A stretch of DNA of 64,000 bases from Saprospiraceae bacterium. Lineage in GTDB: Bacteria > Bacteroidota > Bacteroidia > Chitinophagales > Saprospiraceae. Both the position numbers and the translations under genes were made by a program. Position 1 is the first letter of the stretch. Every line of letters begins with the position of its first letter. Shown piece by piece: positions 1 through 9,890 of the stretch. Location: NCBI GenBank assembly GCA_016709995.1, contig JADJLQ010000001.1, positions 2,018,001-2,082,000 of the forward strand, written 5' to 3'. Under the pieces are notes generated by a model. It worked only from the letters and a program-made list of their open reading frames with translations. It searched no databases and had not been told where the DNA came from.

Positions 1-1883
1 TATAAAGGATCGTAGCCTGGCGCATTCACTCCCGGATCTTCTCTGAGCGCTTCCGTAAGTTTGTAATCATAGGTGAGCATCTCCCCGGCATATTTATTGT
101 AGGTAAAAGGCAATTTTCCTGATGGATTATAGTCACCGTATAGTATATCTGCCAGTCCTTCAGCTGCTTTACTTCCTGTCCTGTAAGCCATGATGACGCC
201 ATGCATCTTCGGCTCAATGTCGGTGATGAACCTCGGTCTTCCTTCTACCAATACGAGGATGACAGGCTTACCTGTGGCAATAGCTGCCTCCGCAAGCATT
301 TTTTGATCTGACGGCAAGTCCAACTCCCGGGTATTGCCAGGAGTTTCTGCATAGGCATCTTCACCCAGGCAGAGTATTATTGCATCGACCTGGTGGATCA
401 GGGCCAGTGCTTTTAGTCTTTCGCCATCAAAATTATCCTTATGATTCCAGCCTTTGGACCCAGCGATGATCACCTGGTCACCACCTTTTTCCACTAAGGC
501 TTGAGCTATAGTTTTGGTCTTGGTGGGATAATAACGCTCATCATTACCTTGCCAGGTATAACTCCAGGCACCATGAAGGGCACTCACACTCTGAGCACCG
601 GGGCCAGCCAGGAGTATTTTTTTATCCTTAGTCAAAGGAAGGATAAGATCTTTGTTTTTTAACAGGGTGATAGCTTCATGAGCCGCTTGCAGCGCAACCT
701 CTTCATATTCTGACTTTCCAAAATTGGCGATTGCTTCAGGTTCCGGATACGGATTATCAAATAAGCCCAGCCTCATTTTTAAAATTAATATTCTTTTGAC
801 TGCTTCATTGATTCTGGCTGTACTAACCTCACCTTTTTTTACTGCTTCCAGGAGTAGGTCATAAAACGAATAATCAGATGGCACCATACTCATATCGATT
901 CCGGCATTGACTCCCATGACTACTGCAGCTCGAGGGCTCTCCGCCACCCTATGCCTGGAATGTAAGCGGATGATGTCTTCCCAATCTGAGACGACTACCC
1001 CATCAAAACCCAATTCCTTTCTCAAAATATCCTGCAGTATATATTTGCTTCCATGTACGGGCACTCCATTTACTTCACCACTGTTGACCATCACTGAGGA
1101 CGCTCCTGCTTTTATAGCCGCTGCAAATTGAGGAAGGTAGTACTCTCTCATTTCAATATCGGACATGCTGGTAGGCGTTCTGTCTTTACCTGTCCTGGGA
1201 TTTGAGTAGCCCATGTAATGCTTAAGACTGGTAGCTACGGCTGTTGGATGCTTGAGTCCTGGCCCTTCATAGGCTTGGATAGCAGCTTTACCCATAGACT
1301 GGATGATGGTTGGATCTTCGCTAAAAGTTTCTTCAAACCTTGCCCAGAGTTGTTGCCTGCCGATGTCCAAAACCGGAGCGAAATTCCATCTTACGCCAGA
1401 AGCTCTTAATTCTTTGGCAGTGACTTGGGAGATTTTGGCGACCAGGGCATCATTGCGGGTGGCGCCTATAGCCAGATTGTGAGGAAAAACAGTGCTATTG
1501 AGGGTATAGTTTTGACCATGCATGGCATCCAAACCGTAAATCACCGGAATCTTAAGTCTCGACCTATTGCATTCATCCATCACCATTTTAATGCCGGCAT
1601 GCCATTCATCAAGAGATAATGCTCGATTGACATTATTGAGCATAGATCCTACATGATATTTTTGTACAGCTTCTTTTACTCGTTCCGGATCAAATTTGCC
1701 ATTTTGATTTCCCCAGCCATTTTCGGCATACACGGCCATCGTGACCTGGGTCATCTGGCCCACTTTCTCTTCCAGCGTCATTTGTTTGACGAGAGCATCT
1801 ACTTTTTTCATCTCTACCGTGGATAGTTGTGCTTGAACATGACTCAAGGAAAAAATCATCACCATCAAAATCAAATTTTTCAT
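1..1883 (-). CDS. bglX: Glycoside hydrolase family 3 (beta-glucosidase/BglX-like), 3' end outside window
   Basis: Secreted family 3 glycosidase that would remove terminal beta-linked sugars from oligosaccharides, probably in the periplasm. About 627 N-terminal residues are present and the frame stays open through the left edge. The ATG at 1883 gives a short signal peptide (MKNLILMVMIFSLSHVQA). The barrel domain follows: EEKVGQMTQ near residue 36, GLDAMHG near 115, SLKHYMGYS near 217, and the family nucleophile Asp300 in VVVSDWEDI. The second alpha/beta domain starts after LLKNKDLILPL. The motifs are unambiguous for GH3; the exact substrate (beta-glucoside, xyloside or laminarin) cannot be read from them. 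No partner gene is visible because the downstream side lies outside the window. No frameshift was seen in the visible part. Confidence 0.93.
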   Translation of the reverse strand, partial: MKNLILMVMIFSLSHVQAQLSTVEMKKVDALVKQMTLEEKVGQMTQVTMAVYAENGWGNQNGKFDPERVKEAVQKYHVGSMLNNVNRALSLDEWHAGIKMVMDECNRSRLKIPVIYGLDAMHGQNYTLNSTVFPHNLAIGATRNDALVAKISQVTAKELRASGVRWNFAPVLDIGRQQLWARFEETFSEDPTIIQSMGKAAIQAYEGPGLKHPTAVATSLKHYMGYSNPRTGKDRTPTSMSDIEMREYYLPQFAAAIKAGASSVMVNSGEVNGVPVHGSKYILQDILRKELGFDGVVVSDWEDIIRLHSRHRVAESPRAAVVMGVNAGIDMSMVPSDYSFYDLLLEAVKKGEVSTARINEAVKRILILKMRLGLFDNPYPEPEAIANFGKSEYEEVALQAAHEAITLLKNKDLILPLTKDKKILLAGPGAQSVSALHGAWSYTWQGNDERYYPTKTKTIAQALVEKGGDQVIIAGSKGWNHKDNFDGERLKALALIHQVDAIILCLGEDAYAETPGNTRELDLPSDQKMLAEAAIATGKPVILVLVEGRPRFITDIEPKMHGVIMAYRTGSKAAEGLADILYGDYNPSGKLPFTYNKYAGEMLTYDYKLTEALREDPGVNAPGYDPL

Positions 1884-2313
1884 ATATAGATATTTATGCA
1901 ATCTCAAATGTCTGCATTTATATTAGCAATTGAGTGAGATAATTCACCTTTTTAGTTATTTGCATATCGAACATCAATAAATCTGAATTGGTAGCGGATG
2001 TTCCCTACATGATTTCGCCTTCGGTCTATATCCAGAACTATTATTATTTCATTGGAGTGATGGGCAATATTTTTATAAAAGGGGTTATTCTGCCATCCTA
2101 ATCTGTGAATACAATCCATTAAAACAAAATACATCCTCATTTTTTTAAAAAATCGTTTTTTTATAGGCCTAATTATTATCATATATAATTGATTAAAAGA
2201 TACTTACATATTAATTTAATAATTTATGCTACCAATTAAAAACACATTAATCAAAATCTTAATATATGGCATAGTTCTTGTCCTTTGAGGTTAGATCAGA
2301 AAATCTCAAAACT
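1884..2313. other. Divergent intergenic region
   Basis: About 430 AT-rich bases between the divergent GH3 gene and the giant T9SS gene. It must contain both promoters, but no good TTTG/TAnnTTTG pair was found on either strand. A 76-codon minus-strand frame (1952-2182) has no recognisable protein features and is not called. Confidence 0.5.
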
Positions 2314-5300
2314 ATGTTTAAACTTGAATCAGCGACACGAACTATTTCAGCAATTAGTCTTTTAGCTATTTCCATATTAGTATTATACTCGAGCAGAAAG
2401 AGCAATCCTGCACCTCTCAGTGCAGAAACCAGAAATAGTGCTATTCTTCAAATCAATTGCCCTCCAAGTGATACTGTGAGCTGCCTGGGCGAGGTGAAAC
2501 CACCATTTACTACTATACAGGAGTTCGTAGATGATGGTGGTGTGGTAACTTCAGATTGCAATCTTAGCACACTAATTTTTGATGGGGTGTTCATGACGAC
2601 TCGTTGTTTGTTTACCAGAACCTATATTATAACTGATGATTGTGGTGGAATGTCAGATTGCGATCAGACCATCAAAGTCAATGATGTCACCAGCCCATCG
2701 ATCGTTTGTCCTGGAGAAGACTTGTTATGTAGTGATCCATTGCCTACTGCATATACATCTTATAATCAATTCTTCACACAAGTGACTGCTTTAGGCGGGT
2801 CGATATCTGACAATTGTGGTATCGATACTGCTTCTTTTTTATTTTCTGGACAAATTACCTCCTTTTCAGTCAATCGTCCAAAATGCCTGAACACTATTGA
2901 GTTCAATTATATTATAAAAGATTCTTGTGGAAATGGAAGCTTTTGCAGGCAGCCATTTACATTTAGAGATAATATTAAGCCTACATTCATTCCTGCCAGG
3001 GACACCACTCTTTACCTGGATGCAGCTTGTTTTGCTGATACCTCCGCGAATGCACTTGGGATGATTTCAAATCTCAGTGATAATTGTGGCATCGATAGTA
3101 TGTGGTACAATGATCGAAAAGTAGCGAGTTGCAATATAGCAGCAGGAACACTTCAAAGGATATGGAAAGTCAGGGACAATTGTGGGAATATAGCAGTAGA
3201 CACACAGTTTGTTCAAATTCTTGACACCATCAGACCTACTATCATGGGCCCTCGTGATACCGCCCTGATGTGTGCTGGCAACATTCCTTTGCCAAACCCA
3301 AACCTGATTATAGGCACAGACAATTGTTCTGCTCTTCTGATCAAAACATTTGCCAAAGACTCAGTATCAGACAGCACTTGTCTCAATAAAAAGACCATCA
3401 TCAGGATCTATAAAGCCTCTGATCAGTGTCTCAATGAGACTACTTTCAGACAAACTATAATCATTAAGGACACAGTACCACCAAATATGGTGTGCCCCCC
3501 AGCATTGGGTCTGACTTGTGATAGTGCTATTCCTTCACCTGACCCTGCAAGTGTAACAGCTACAGATAATTGTGATGGAAGTCTCCTTGCAGTTTTTCAA
3601 AAAGATTCTGTGGGAATAGCAACTTGTGTAAACAACAAAACTGTATTCAGAATATTTACCGCCACAGATACTTGTCGCAATACGGCCAGATGTGTTCAAA
3701 TACTCTCTGTAAAAGATACTGTGCCGCCAATATTAACGTGTCCTGTAAATCTAACTATCAGTTGTGCATCTGCCACTCCTGCGCCAAATCCGGGATCTGT
3801 GACAAGAAGTGATAATTGTACCGGTACAGTCGTAGTTAGTTTTGCCAAGGATTCTATCACCAACCAACTCTGTTCCAATAAAAAACTTATCCATAGGATA
3901 TATACTGGTACTGATGAATGTCTGAATATGTCCAGGTGTATTCAGGTAATAAATATTAATGACACGATAGCTCCTTTGATCACCTGCCCGGCAGGCCTAA
4001 GTGTCGAGTGCATGTCAGAAATCCCTGTAGTGGATATCGCTACTGTCACTGCTTCAGACAATTGCGGTGCAACTCCTACCATCAGCTTACAGAAAGATTC
4101 TATAGTTAATCAATCATGTGTCAATAAAAAAGATATATACCGATTGTACCAGGCAGTAGACTCCTGTTTTAACCTCGTGCGATGTTTGCAGATTATCCAT
4201 GTCAATGACACCACTCCGCCCACTTTGATAGGTGAATCCAACACAGTGACTTTGGACTGTAATGTCTCGTTTGAAGTGGAGATTCCTACAGCAACGGACA
4301 ATTGTAATGAGAGCGTCCCTGTCATAACTTCTACAACTACCATAGATAGTCTGTGTCCAGGCACCTATAAAATTGTATGGAGTTTTATTGCCACCGACAG
4401 CTGTAATAATTCTGTATCCCGGTCAGATACCCTAAGTTATTTGGACGAAACTCCCCCTACGATAATGTGTCCATCTAACAAACAAATTGAGTGTACGGAA
4501 AACCCATATTCTGCACTAGATTCCTTCTTTCTGGCTGGTGGATTTGTTGAAGACTTATGTGGCTTAGATAGTAGTAGCTTCGAGATGTCAGATGAACAAA
4601 TTGCCATAGTCGATGGATTGATTCAAATCACAAGAACCTATAGCATCACAGATCTGTGTGGGCTGACTGCTTCATGCCAGCAAATCCTCACGACTCCTGG
4701 TTGTTTTACTGATCTTGCCCTGAAAAAATATGTCAATGCTCAGACGCCTTATTTTGTACAGCCAGGTGATCAGGTACCGATCTGTGTAGTGATCTACAAT
4801 CAAGGACTCGTGGCGGTAGATAGCATCAAACTCATCGAATATTTTCCTTCCAAAGCCACACATGTACTATCCGATGGATGGATTGACAATGGCAATGGCA
4901 CTGCCTGTAGATATCTTTCTCAGGAAAATGGATTGATCCCAATGGGTGGATTTTTGCCCGGTGATACCATACTCTTCTGCTTTGATATTCAGCTAGGCCT
5001 TGATGTAACACTGCCTGAGTCCATCAATAGAATTGAAATTAATGAAGTGCGCAATTTAAGTGGCAACCCACTCCCTGACATAGACAGTACACCGGATGAT
5101 GACCCAAACAATGATAGTGGAGGGGTACCCAATTCACCTGATGACGACAAAATCGATGGTGACAGCAGGTTGGGAGAAGACGAAGATGATTCGGATCCAA
5201 CTGTGATCTATGTATGCTTTCCACTCAATTGTCTTGCTCAGGCAAATGTATCATTTGATGCTCTGGGACTTATGGGAGAAGCAGGTGAGGCCGGTACATG

Positions 5301-8300
5301 CACTCATTGTCTTGAAGCCAGCGAAATTCTCAAAGGAAGACTGCTACCAAATGAGTTTTATGAAATTGAGATTTTCAATTCCTTTGGCACCCAACTCCCT
5401 TCGAATTGTATCGGCAGAGAATATTTAGGCCAAAGACTCACATACAGCGTAAGCGCCCCAGGATGCTCTAAAAACAAAAACAGTTGTTGGGGTTATATAA
5501 CTATGGAAGATAAATCACCACCAGTATTAGATTGTTCTGACCAATTTATTTATTGCAATCAAATCACCAGCCTTCCTACTCTACCCAATGCTCCAGATAA
5601 TTGCAGTGGCGCAGTGCCAGTCATCACAAACAAATCAGAATGGATAGATTATGGCTGCGACAGTGTTTATTACGGAGTTGTAGTGAGGACCATCTCTGCC
5701 ACAGATACCTGGAATAACCGATCTACCTGCGAAAAGAAATATTACATTAGAAAAATTAATCTTGACTCTGTCATATGCCCGCAGGATGTAGTCCTAGACT
5801 GTACATTCAACTCAATCACTGCTGCATCGACGATTCATCCTAATCGTACAGGTACACCAACATATCAGGGTGTCAATCTTTGGCCTTCGGGACCAGCTTG
5901 CCATTTATTTATTGATTATACCGATCAGCGCACCAATCTTTGTGGTAAAGGAATAGAAATATTCAGAACCTGGATCATTGGGGATCATTGCACCGGAAGA
6001 GAGCGCAAATGTAGCCAGATTATTAAAGTTACTGATCTCACTCCTCCGGTCGTATTCGGACTCAATAGGCATCAGGTTTTAACTGCCGACCCTCACGATT
6101 GCATAGGGTTACTCAACCTACCTGCCCTATCTGTATCTGATTGCAACAATACCACCCAATCATTTGTCTATACCTATATTAATCCGGAAAATCCCAATAT
6201 CAGCGAGACTCAATCCGGTGCACTACCAGCAAAAATAAAAATTCATATTGGATTGAATAACAAAGTGAAGATCCTTATAAAAGATGAATGCACCTTATTT
6301 ACCCAGGATTCAATATTGGTAGATGTATACGACCGTACGCCTCCTACTCCATTATGTCTTGAATACACCCAGGTTACTTTGGATCCAGATGGATGCTGGG
6401 CGCAAGTCGCTGCGAGTTCGCTCGATGTAGGGAGCCACGACAATTGTTGCCAGCAACTTCATTTTGCTGCAGCATTTATGGATGACATAGATAAAGCTAA
6501 GACCGATTATCTCGCAAAATTAGAATCAGATTGTGGCAAAACGGAATACTGGAATAATAAAGACTGGTACGATAAATATATTGATGACTGGATCAATTGT
6601 TACGTATTTAAAGATACCATCCATCTTGGGGAGTGTGGTACCCGAAGGGTCGTATTAAGAGTATATGAGGCCTGTGACTTGCCTTTATATGACCCACACG
6701 TTTTCCCTTGTAGTCCTCATGCCTGGTTTTGTTACAATACTTCCTGGAATTACAGAATACAATTCAACAAAAACTTCAATAAAAAAGACTCCAACAAAGA
6801 TTGTGGCTTTACCGCACCTTGGGGTTGCAAATCTATTCTGACGGACAGCATAAATGCTTCAACGGTCCATGCTCTGGGGTACTATCAATCATTTCCGCTA
6901 GATCGAAATTGTAATTTCTTATTTGGGTCTTATCCTGATTCAATTATTTGCCGGCCTAAACTTTACAATGATTGTATGATTGAGGTTCTGGCAGATGATA
7001 AGACTGCCCCTGCATGTGAATCACTGGAAGACATAGAGATATTTTGCGATATGGTCCCCTATAATAAATACAATCAAGCCTGGTCAGCATGTCCTACCAA
7101 TGAAACCTATGCTTCCTGGCCGTTGGATATCAAACGAAGTGGTGATCCAAAAATCTATGGCTATTATGGAGGTAGTATTATTAGTAATCATGACGATCAT
7201 AACTCACTCTCACCTGGATGTGGATATAGTAATAAGGAAGGAGATTGGGCGCCCATTTATTGCCGCAAATGGTTAGAGCTGGATACCTTTGATACCGGTC
7301 GCAAAGTGGACACCTCTTTGTTCAGCAGACCAGTGATAGTAGATAAAAAACACCTCCGCCGAGCACTGATGTCAAACGAGTTTTACATCAAGGACAACTG
7401 TATCGTCGACTCTTTGACTTACAAAGATGACGGTTCTGTCAATACTTGCGGCGAAGGCTGGTTACTACGCACCTGGCGTATAAAAGACAAATGTGGTAAC
7501 ATCACTTATTGCAGCCAAAAAATTATTGTCAAACATCGCAGCGATTTCGAAGTATTGTTCCCAGCAGACAAAGTCATCGACTGCACCAATGCAAATCAAA
7601 CCGGACCTGACCAGGCAGGCAGACCTGTGATCATGGATGATGATTGTGAGCAAGTGGGTGTCGAGTTCAAAGATGACACATTTGAGGTAGCAGATGATGC
7701 TTGTTATAAAATAATCAGGACCTGGACCCTGATCGATGCCTGCATCTACGAGTCCAGTGCCCATGTCAAATATCCGGATGTCATCGTGGATGACAGGCGC
7801 CGTGCTGATGAAGCCAATGATGGAAGCGACCGGTATTGCGTATTTAGAAATCTTAAGGATAATGGCGATGGCTTTATGAGATATGTCCAGATAATCAAGG
7901 TGATTGATACCATCGCGCCAAAACTGACCTGCAAAGACACTACTATTTGTTTTGATGGGGCAAATTGCTCAGCCATTGTAAATCTTCCACTCAAAGCGAC
8001 AGATAATTGTGCCACCACGATTTGGTTTGATATCAAAATAGACAAAGATGCCAATGGTACAATAGATGGCATCCTTACGCATGTGGATCACCTCAGTGGC
8101 TCCTTTAGTCCTGGTAAGTATGCCATCGAAGTCAAAGGATATGATCATTGTAGTAATGTAGGCACGTGTACATTCACTATGACGATCAAAGATTGCAAAG
8201 CCCCGACTCCATACTGTATAAATGGAGTTGCTACCGTGATCATGCCTAGCAGTGGGACTATCGAGGTCTGGGCTTCAGATTTAAATCTGTCCAGTTCGGA

Positions 8301-9759
8301 CAATTGTACTCAAGCTAACAAATTGTTGTATAGCTTTAATCCCGAAGGGACCCTTAAATCGCAGCTATTTAAATGTACAGACCTCATCAATGGTAGATCG
8401 GCCACAGTATCGGTAGACATTTGGGTTATAGATGAGGCAGGAAATAAAGATGTGTGCAAGACATATATTTTATTGCAAGACAATGGCAATCCAGGCATTT
8501 GCCCGGACAACGAATCAGTACCGTTGTTGATCAACCTTTCTGGCCGTTTAGCCACAGAAGATGGCGAAACCATTGAAAATACTGACCTGGTATTATCCCC
8601 TGTCAAGTCAGGTATACCGCTCAAAGTCAATTCAGCCGACGGTCAGTTTCATATCCCTGGAGTGCCCAATACTACTGGAGTCATCCTGGCTCCTCATAAA
8701 GACAATGACCCAATGAACGGTGTAAGTACTTTGGACCTAATACTGATAGAGAAACACATCAAAGGTGAACAATTGCTCAACAGCCCCTTCAAAATGGTGG
8801 CGGCAGATGTAAACCGAAGTGGCGATATCGATATCATAGACCTCGTAGAACTGCGCAAGTTGATTCTCGGACTATACGACAAACTACCTTCCAGTGAAAG
8901 TTGGAGATTTATACCCAAAAACTATACTTTCAAAGATTTGCAACATCCTTTTGACTATCCCATGAGCATGAATATCATCAATGAACCTGATGACCTGGCA
9001 GCTGATTTTACCGGCCTCAAAGTAGGTGATGTCAATAGTACAGCGCTTGCACACCGATGGATGGGCACTGAGATTAGAAGTGAAGGTCCAGGCCTGATAT
9101 TGCAGGCCAAAAATAGCCTGGTCAAAAAAGGCGATTTCATTGACCTCGTCATCACATCTCCTAACTTTAGAGGTATCAGTGGGTTACAAGGCACGCTGCA
9201 TACCCCGGGGTTACAATTTATCTCACTGGCTGCTGGAGATCTGGATTTGTCCGAAAGCAATATTGGCCATCTCAATGAAGATCTGTTGACGATAAGTTGG
9301 CATCATCTGAGGTCTGTGGATCTTCCTGGTGACGGTGCTTTATTCACCTTAAGATTTAAGGCCACGCAGGACCTCAACCTTAGCGAGATGATCTGGATAG
9401 GATCTGATCATACAAGAGCAGAGAGTTACCAAGGCATCGGAGAAATTCAAAATCTCAGTCTGGAGTTTACAGATCCTTCAGGTACTTTATTGACCAAAGC
9501 GTCAAATCTCTTACAAAATTACCCCAACCCATTCAACAGCCAAACCACCATAGGATTGAGGCTGGAGTCAGAAACAAAAGGAGTGCTCAGCTTATTTGAC
9601 ATCAACGGCAGAGTAATCAAACGAATAGAAAAGACCTGGACCAAAGGATACCAGGAGATCATGATAAAAGACCAGGAAGTACATGCCCCCGGCATTTATT
9701 TCTACCAATTTGAAAGCAATATTTTCACCGAAAGGCGAAAAATGATTTTCAAACCCTGA
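2314..9759 (+). CDS. Giant Cys-rich HYR/dockerin/cohesin-like T9SS surface protein (paralogue A, 2481 aa)
   Basis: Secreted, non-enzymatic surface protein. The frame opens with TTG at 2278, but ATG 2314 is preferred because the hydrophobic signal segment (about residues 9-27) follows it directly. Order of modules: Cys-rich Ig/HYR-like modules, four tandem 82-aa HYR repeats (residues 304-631), a DUF11-like module (about 796-912), an Asp-rich stretch, more HYR modules, a block with the GSHDNCC and RVYEAC motifs shared with paralogues B and I (about 1340-1566), an RSDFEV/ACYKIIRTW block (about 1741-1870), a dockerin-like pair of F-hands (about 2130-2189; NGVSTLD, then ADVNRSGDIDIID), a cohesin-like module (about 2253-2380), and a T9SS type-A domain from NYPNPFN to RKMIFKP. 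No catalytic domain is recognisable. It is intact and stands alone, about 25 kb from its relatives and on the opposite strand. The role in adhesion or matrix formation is inference. Confidence 0.9.
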   Translation: MFKLESATRTISAISLLAISILVLYSSRKSNPAPLSAETRNSAILQINCPPSDTVSCLGEVKPPFTTIQEFVDDGGVVTSDCNLSTLIFDGVFMTTRCLFTRTYIITDDCGGMSDCDQTIKVNDVTSPSIVCPGEDLLCSDPLPTAYTSYNQFFTQVTALGGSISDNCGIDTASFLFSGQITSFSVNRPKCLNTIEFNYIIKDSCGNGSFCRQPFTFRDNIKPTFIPARDTTLYLDAACFADTSANALGMISNLSDNCGIDSMWYNDRKVASCNIAAGTLQRIWKVRDNCGNIAVDTQFVQILDTIRPTIMGPRDTALMCAGNIPLPNPNLIIGTDNCSALLIKTFAKDSVSDSTCLNKKTIIRIYKASDQCLNETTFRQTIIIKDTVPPNMVCPPALGLTCDSAIPSPDPASVTATDNCDGSLLAVFQKDSVGIATCVNNKTVFRIFTATDTCRNTARCVQILSVKDTVPPILTCPVNLTISCASATPAPNPGSVTRSDNCTGTVVVSFAKDSITNQLCSNKKLIHRIYTGTDECLNMSRCIQVININDTIAPLITCPAGLSVECMSEIPVVDIATVTASDNCGATPTISLQKDSIVNQSCVNKKDIYRLYQAVDSCFNLVRCLQIIHVNDTTPPTLIGESNTVTLDCNVSFEVEIPTATDNCNESVPVITSTTTIDSLCPGTYKIVWSFIATDSCNNSVSRSDTLSYLDETPPTIMCPSNKQIECTENPYSALDSFFLAGGFVEDLCGLDSSSFEMSDEQIAIVDGLIQITRTYSITDLCGLTASCQQILTTPGCFTDLALKKYVNAQTPYFVQPGDQVPICVVIYNQGLVAVDSIKLIEYFPSKATHVLSDGWIDNGNGTACRYLSQENGLIPMGGFLPGDTILFCFDIQLGLDVTLPESINRIEINEVRNLSGNPLPDIDSTPDDDPNNDSGGVPNSPDDDKIDGDSRLGEDEDDSDPTVIYVCFPLNCLAQANVSFDALGLMGEAGEAGTCTHCLEASEILKGRLLPNEFYEIEIFNSFGTQLPSNCIGREYLGQRLTYSVSAPGCSKNKNSCWGYITMEDKSPPVLDCSDQFIYCNQITSLPTLPNAPDNCSGAVPVITNKSEWIDYGCDSVYYGVVVRTISATDTWNNRSTCEKKYYIRKINLDSVICPQDVVLDCTFNSITAASTIHPNRTGTPTYQGVNLWPSGPACHLFIDYTDQRTNLCGKGIEIFRTWIIGDHCTGRERKCSQIIKVTDLTPPVVFGLNRHQVLTADPHDCIGLLNLPALSVSDCNNTTQSFVYTYINPENPNISETQSGALPAKIKIHIGLNNKVKILIKDECTLFTQDSILVDVYDRTPPTPLCLEYTQVTLDPDGCWAQVAASSLDVGSHDNCCQQLHFAAAFMDDIDKAKTDYLAKLESDCGKTEYWNNKDWYDKYIDDWINCYVFKDTIHLGECGTRRVVLRVYEACDLPLYDPHVFPCSPHAWFCYNTSWNYRIQFNKNFNKKDSNKDCGFTAPWGCKSILTDSINASTVHALGYYQSFPLDRNCNFLFGSYPDSIICRPKLYNDCMIEVLADDKTAPACESLEDIEIFCDMVPYNKYNQAWSACPTNETYASWPLDIKRSGDPKIYGYYGGSIISNHDDHNSLSPGCGYSNKEGDWAPIYCRKWLELDTFDTGRKVDTSLFSRPVIVDKKHLRRALMSNEFYIKDNCIVDSLTYKDDGSVNTCGEGWLLRTWRIKDKCGNITYCSQKIIVKHRSDFEVLFPADKVIDCTNANQTGPDQAGRPVIMDDDCEQVGVEFKDDTFEVADDACYKIIRTWTLIDACIYESSAHVKYPDVIVDDRRRADEANDGSDRYCVFRNLKDNGDGFMRYVQIIKVIDTIAPKLTCKDTTICFDGANCSAIVNLPLKATDNCATTIWFDIKIDKDANGTIDGILTHVDHLSGSFSPGKYAIEVKGYDHCSNVGTCTFTMTIKDCKAPTPYCINGVATVIMPSSGTIEVWASDLNLSSSDNCTQANKLLYSFNPEGTLKSQLFKCTDLINGRSATVSVDIWVIDEAGNKDVCKTYILLQDNGNPGICPDNESVPLLINLSGRLATEDGETIENTDLVLSPVKSGIPLKVNSADGQFHIPGVPNTTGVILAPHKDNDPMNGVSTLDLILIEKHIKGEQLLNSPFKMVAADVNRSGDIDIIDLVELRKLILGLYDKLPSSESWRFIPKNYTFKDLQHPFDYPMSMNIINEPDDLAADFTGLKVGDVNSTALAHRWMGTEIRSEGPGLILQAKNSLVKKGDFIDLVITSPNFRGISGLQGTLHTPGLQFISLAAGDLDLSESNIGHLNEDLLTISWHHLRSVDLPGDGALFTLRFKATQDLNLSEMIWIGSDHTRAESYQGIGEIQNLSLEFTDPSGTLLTKASNLLQNYPNPFNSQTTIGLRLESETKGVLSLFDINGRVIKRIEKTWTKGYQEIMIKDQEVHAPGIYFYQFESNIFTERRKMIFKP
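3223..4206 (+). repeat. Four tandem 246-bp HYR-module repeats inside the giant gene
   Basis: The aspartate opening each module (DT/PP linker) occurs at 3223, 3469, 3715, 3961 and 4207, an exact 246-bp (82-codon) period. Each unit has a CP..L.C start, a central DNC, a KDS, a C.NK and a closing C-I-Q. The next unit is 79 codons. The repeats are diverged at sequence level, so the length is conserved while the sequence is not. Confidence 0.9.
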
Positions 9760-9794
9760 ATACTAGATTAACATTTTTTTGATTTCTGAATAAA

Positions 9795-9832
9795 ATGTCG
9801 GATGGATAAAGATCCCTCCGGCATTTTTTTTT
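9795..9832 (+). terminator. Intrinsic terminator after the giant gene
   Basis: An 8-bp stem (ATGTCGGA at 9795-9802 with TCCGGCAT at 9817-9824, one G-T pair) is followed by a run of T. It lies 35 bp after the stop codon at 9759. Confidence 0.85.
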
Positions 9833-9890
9833 GCCTTCTACTGTTTGAGTCCCATATCCAATACGAAGATTAATATTATACCCATTTAGA

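Noticed and set aside
1952..2182. A 76-codon minus-strand frame upstream of the giant gene
   Set aside because: No recognisable motif, basic and low-quality composition, and it sits in a divergent promoter region.
2278..2313. TTG start for giant A at 2278
   Set aside because: The ATG at 2314 lies nearer the signal segment and gives a normal signal peptide.
3223..4206. CRISPR-like periodic repeat
   Set aside because: The 246-bp period is protein-module repeat DNA with no short direct repeats or spacers.
7746..8072. Antisense frame inside giant A
   Set aside because: Shadow of the real coding frame; no domain or start signal.
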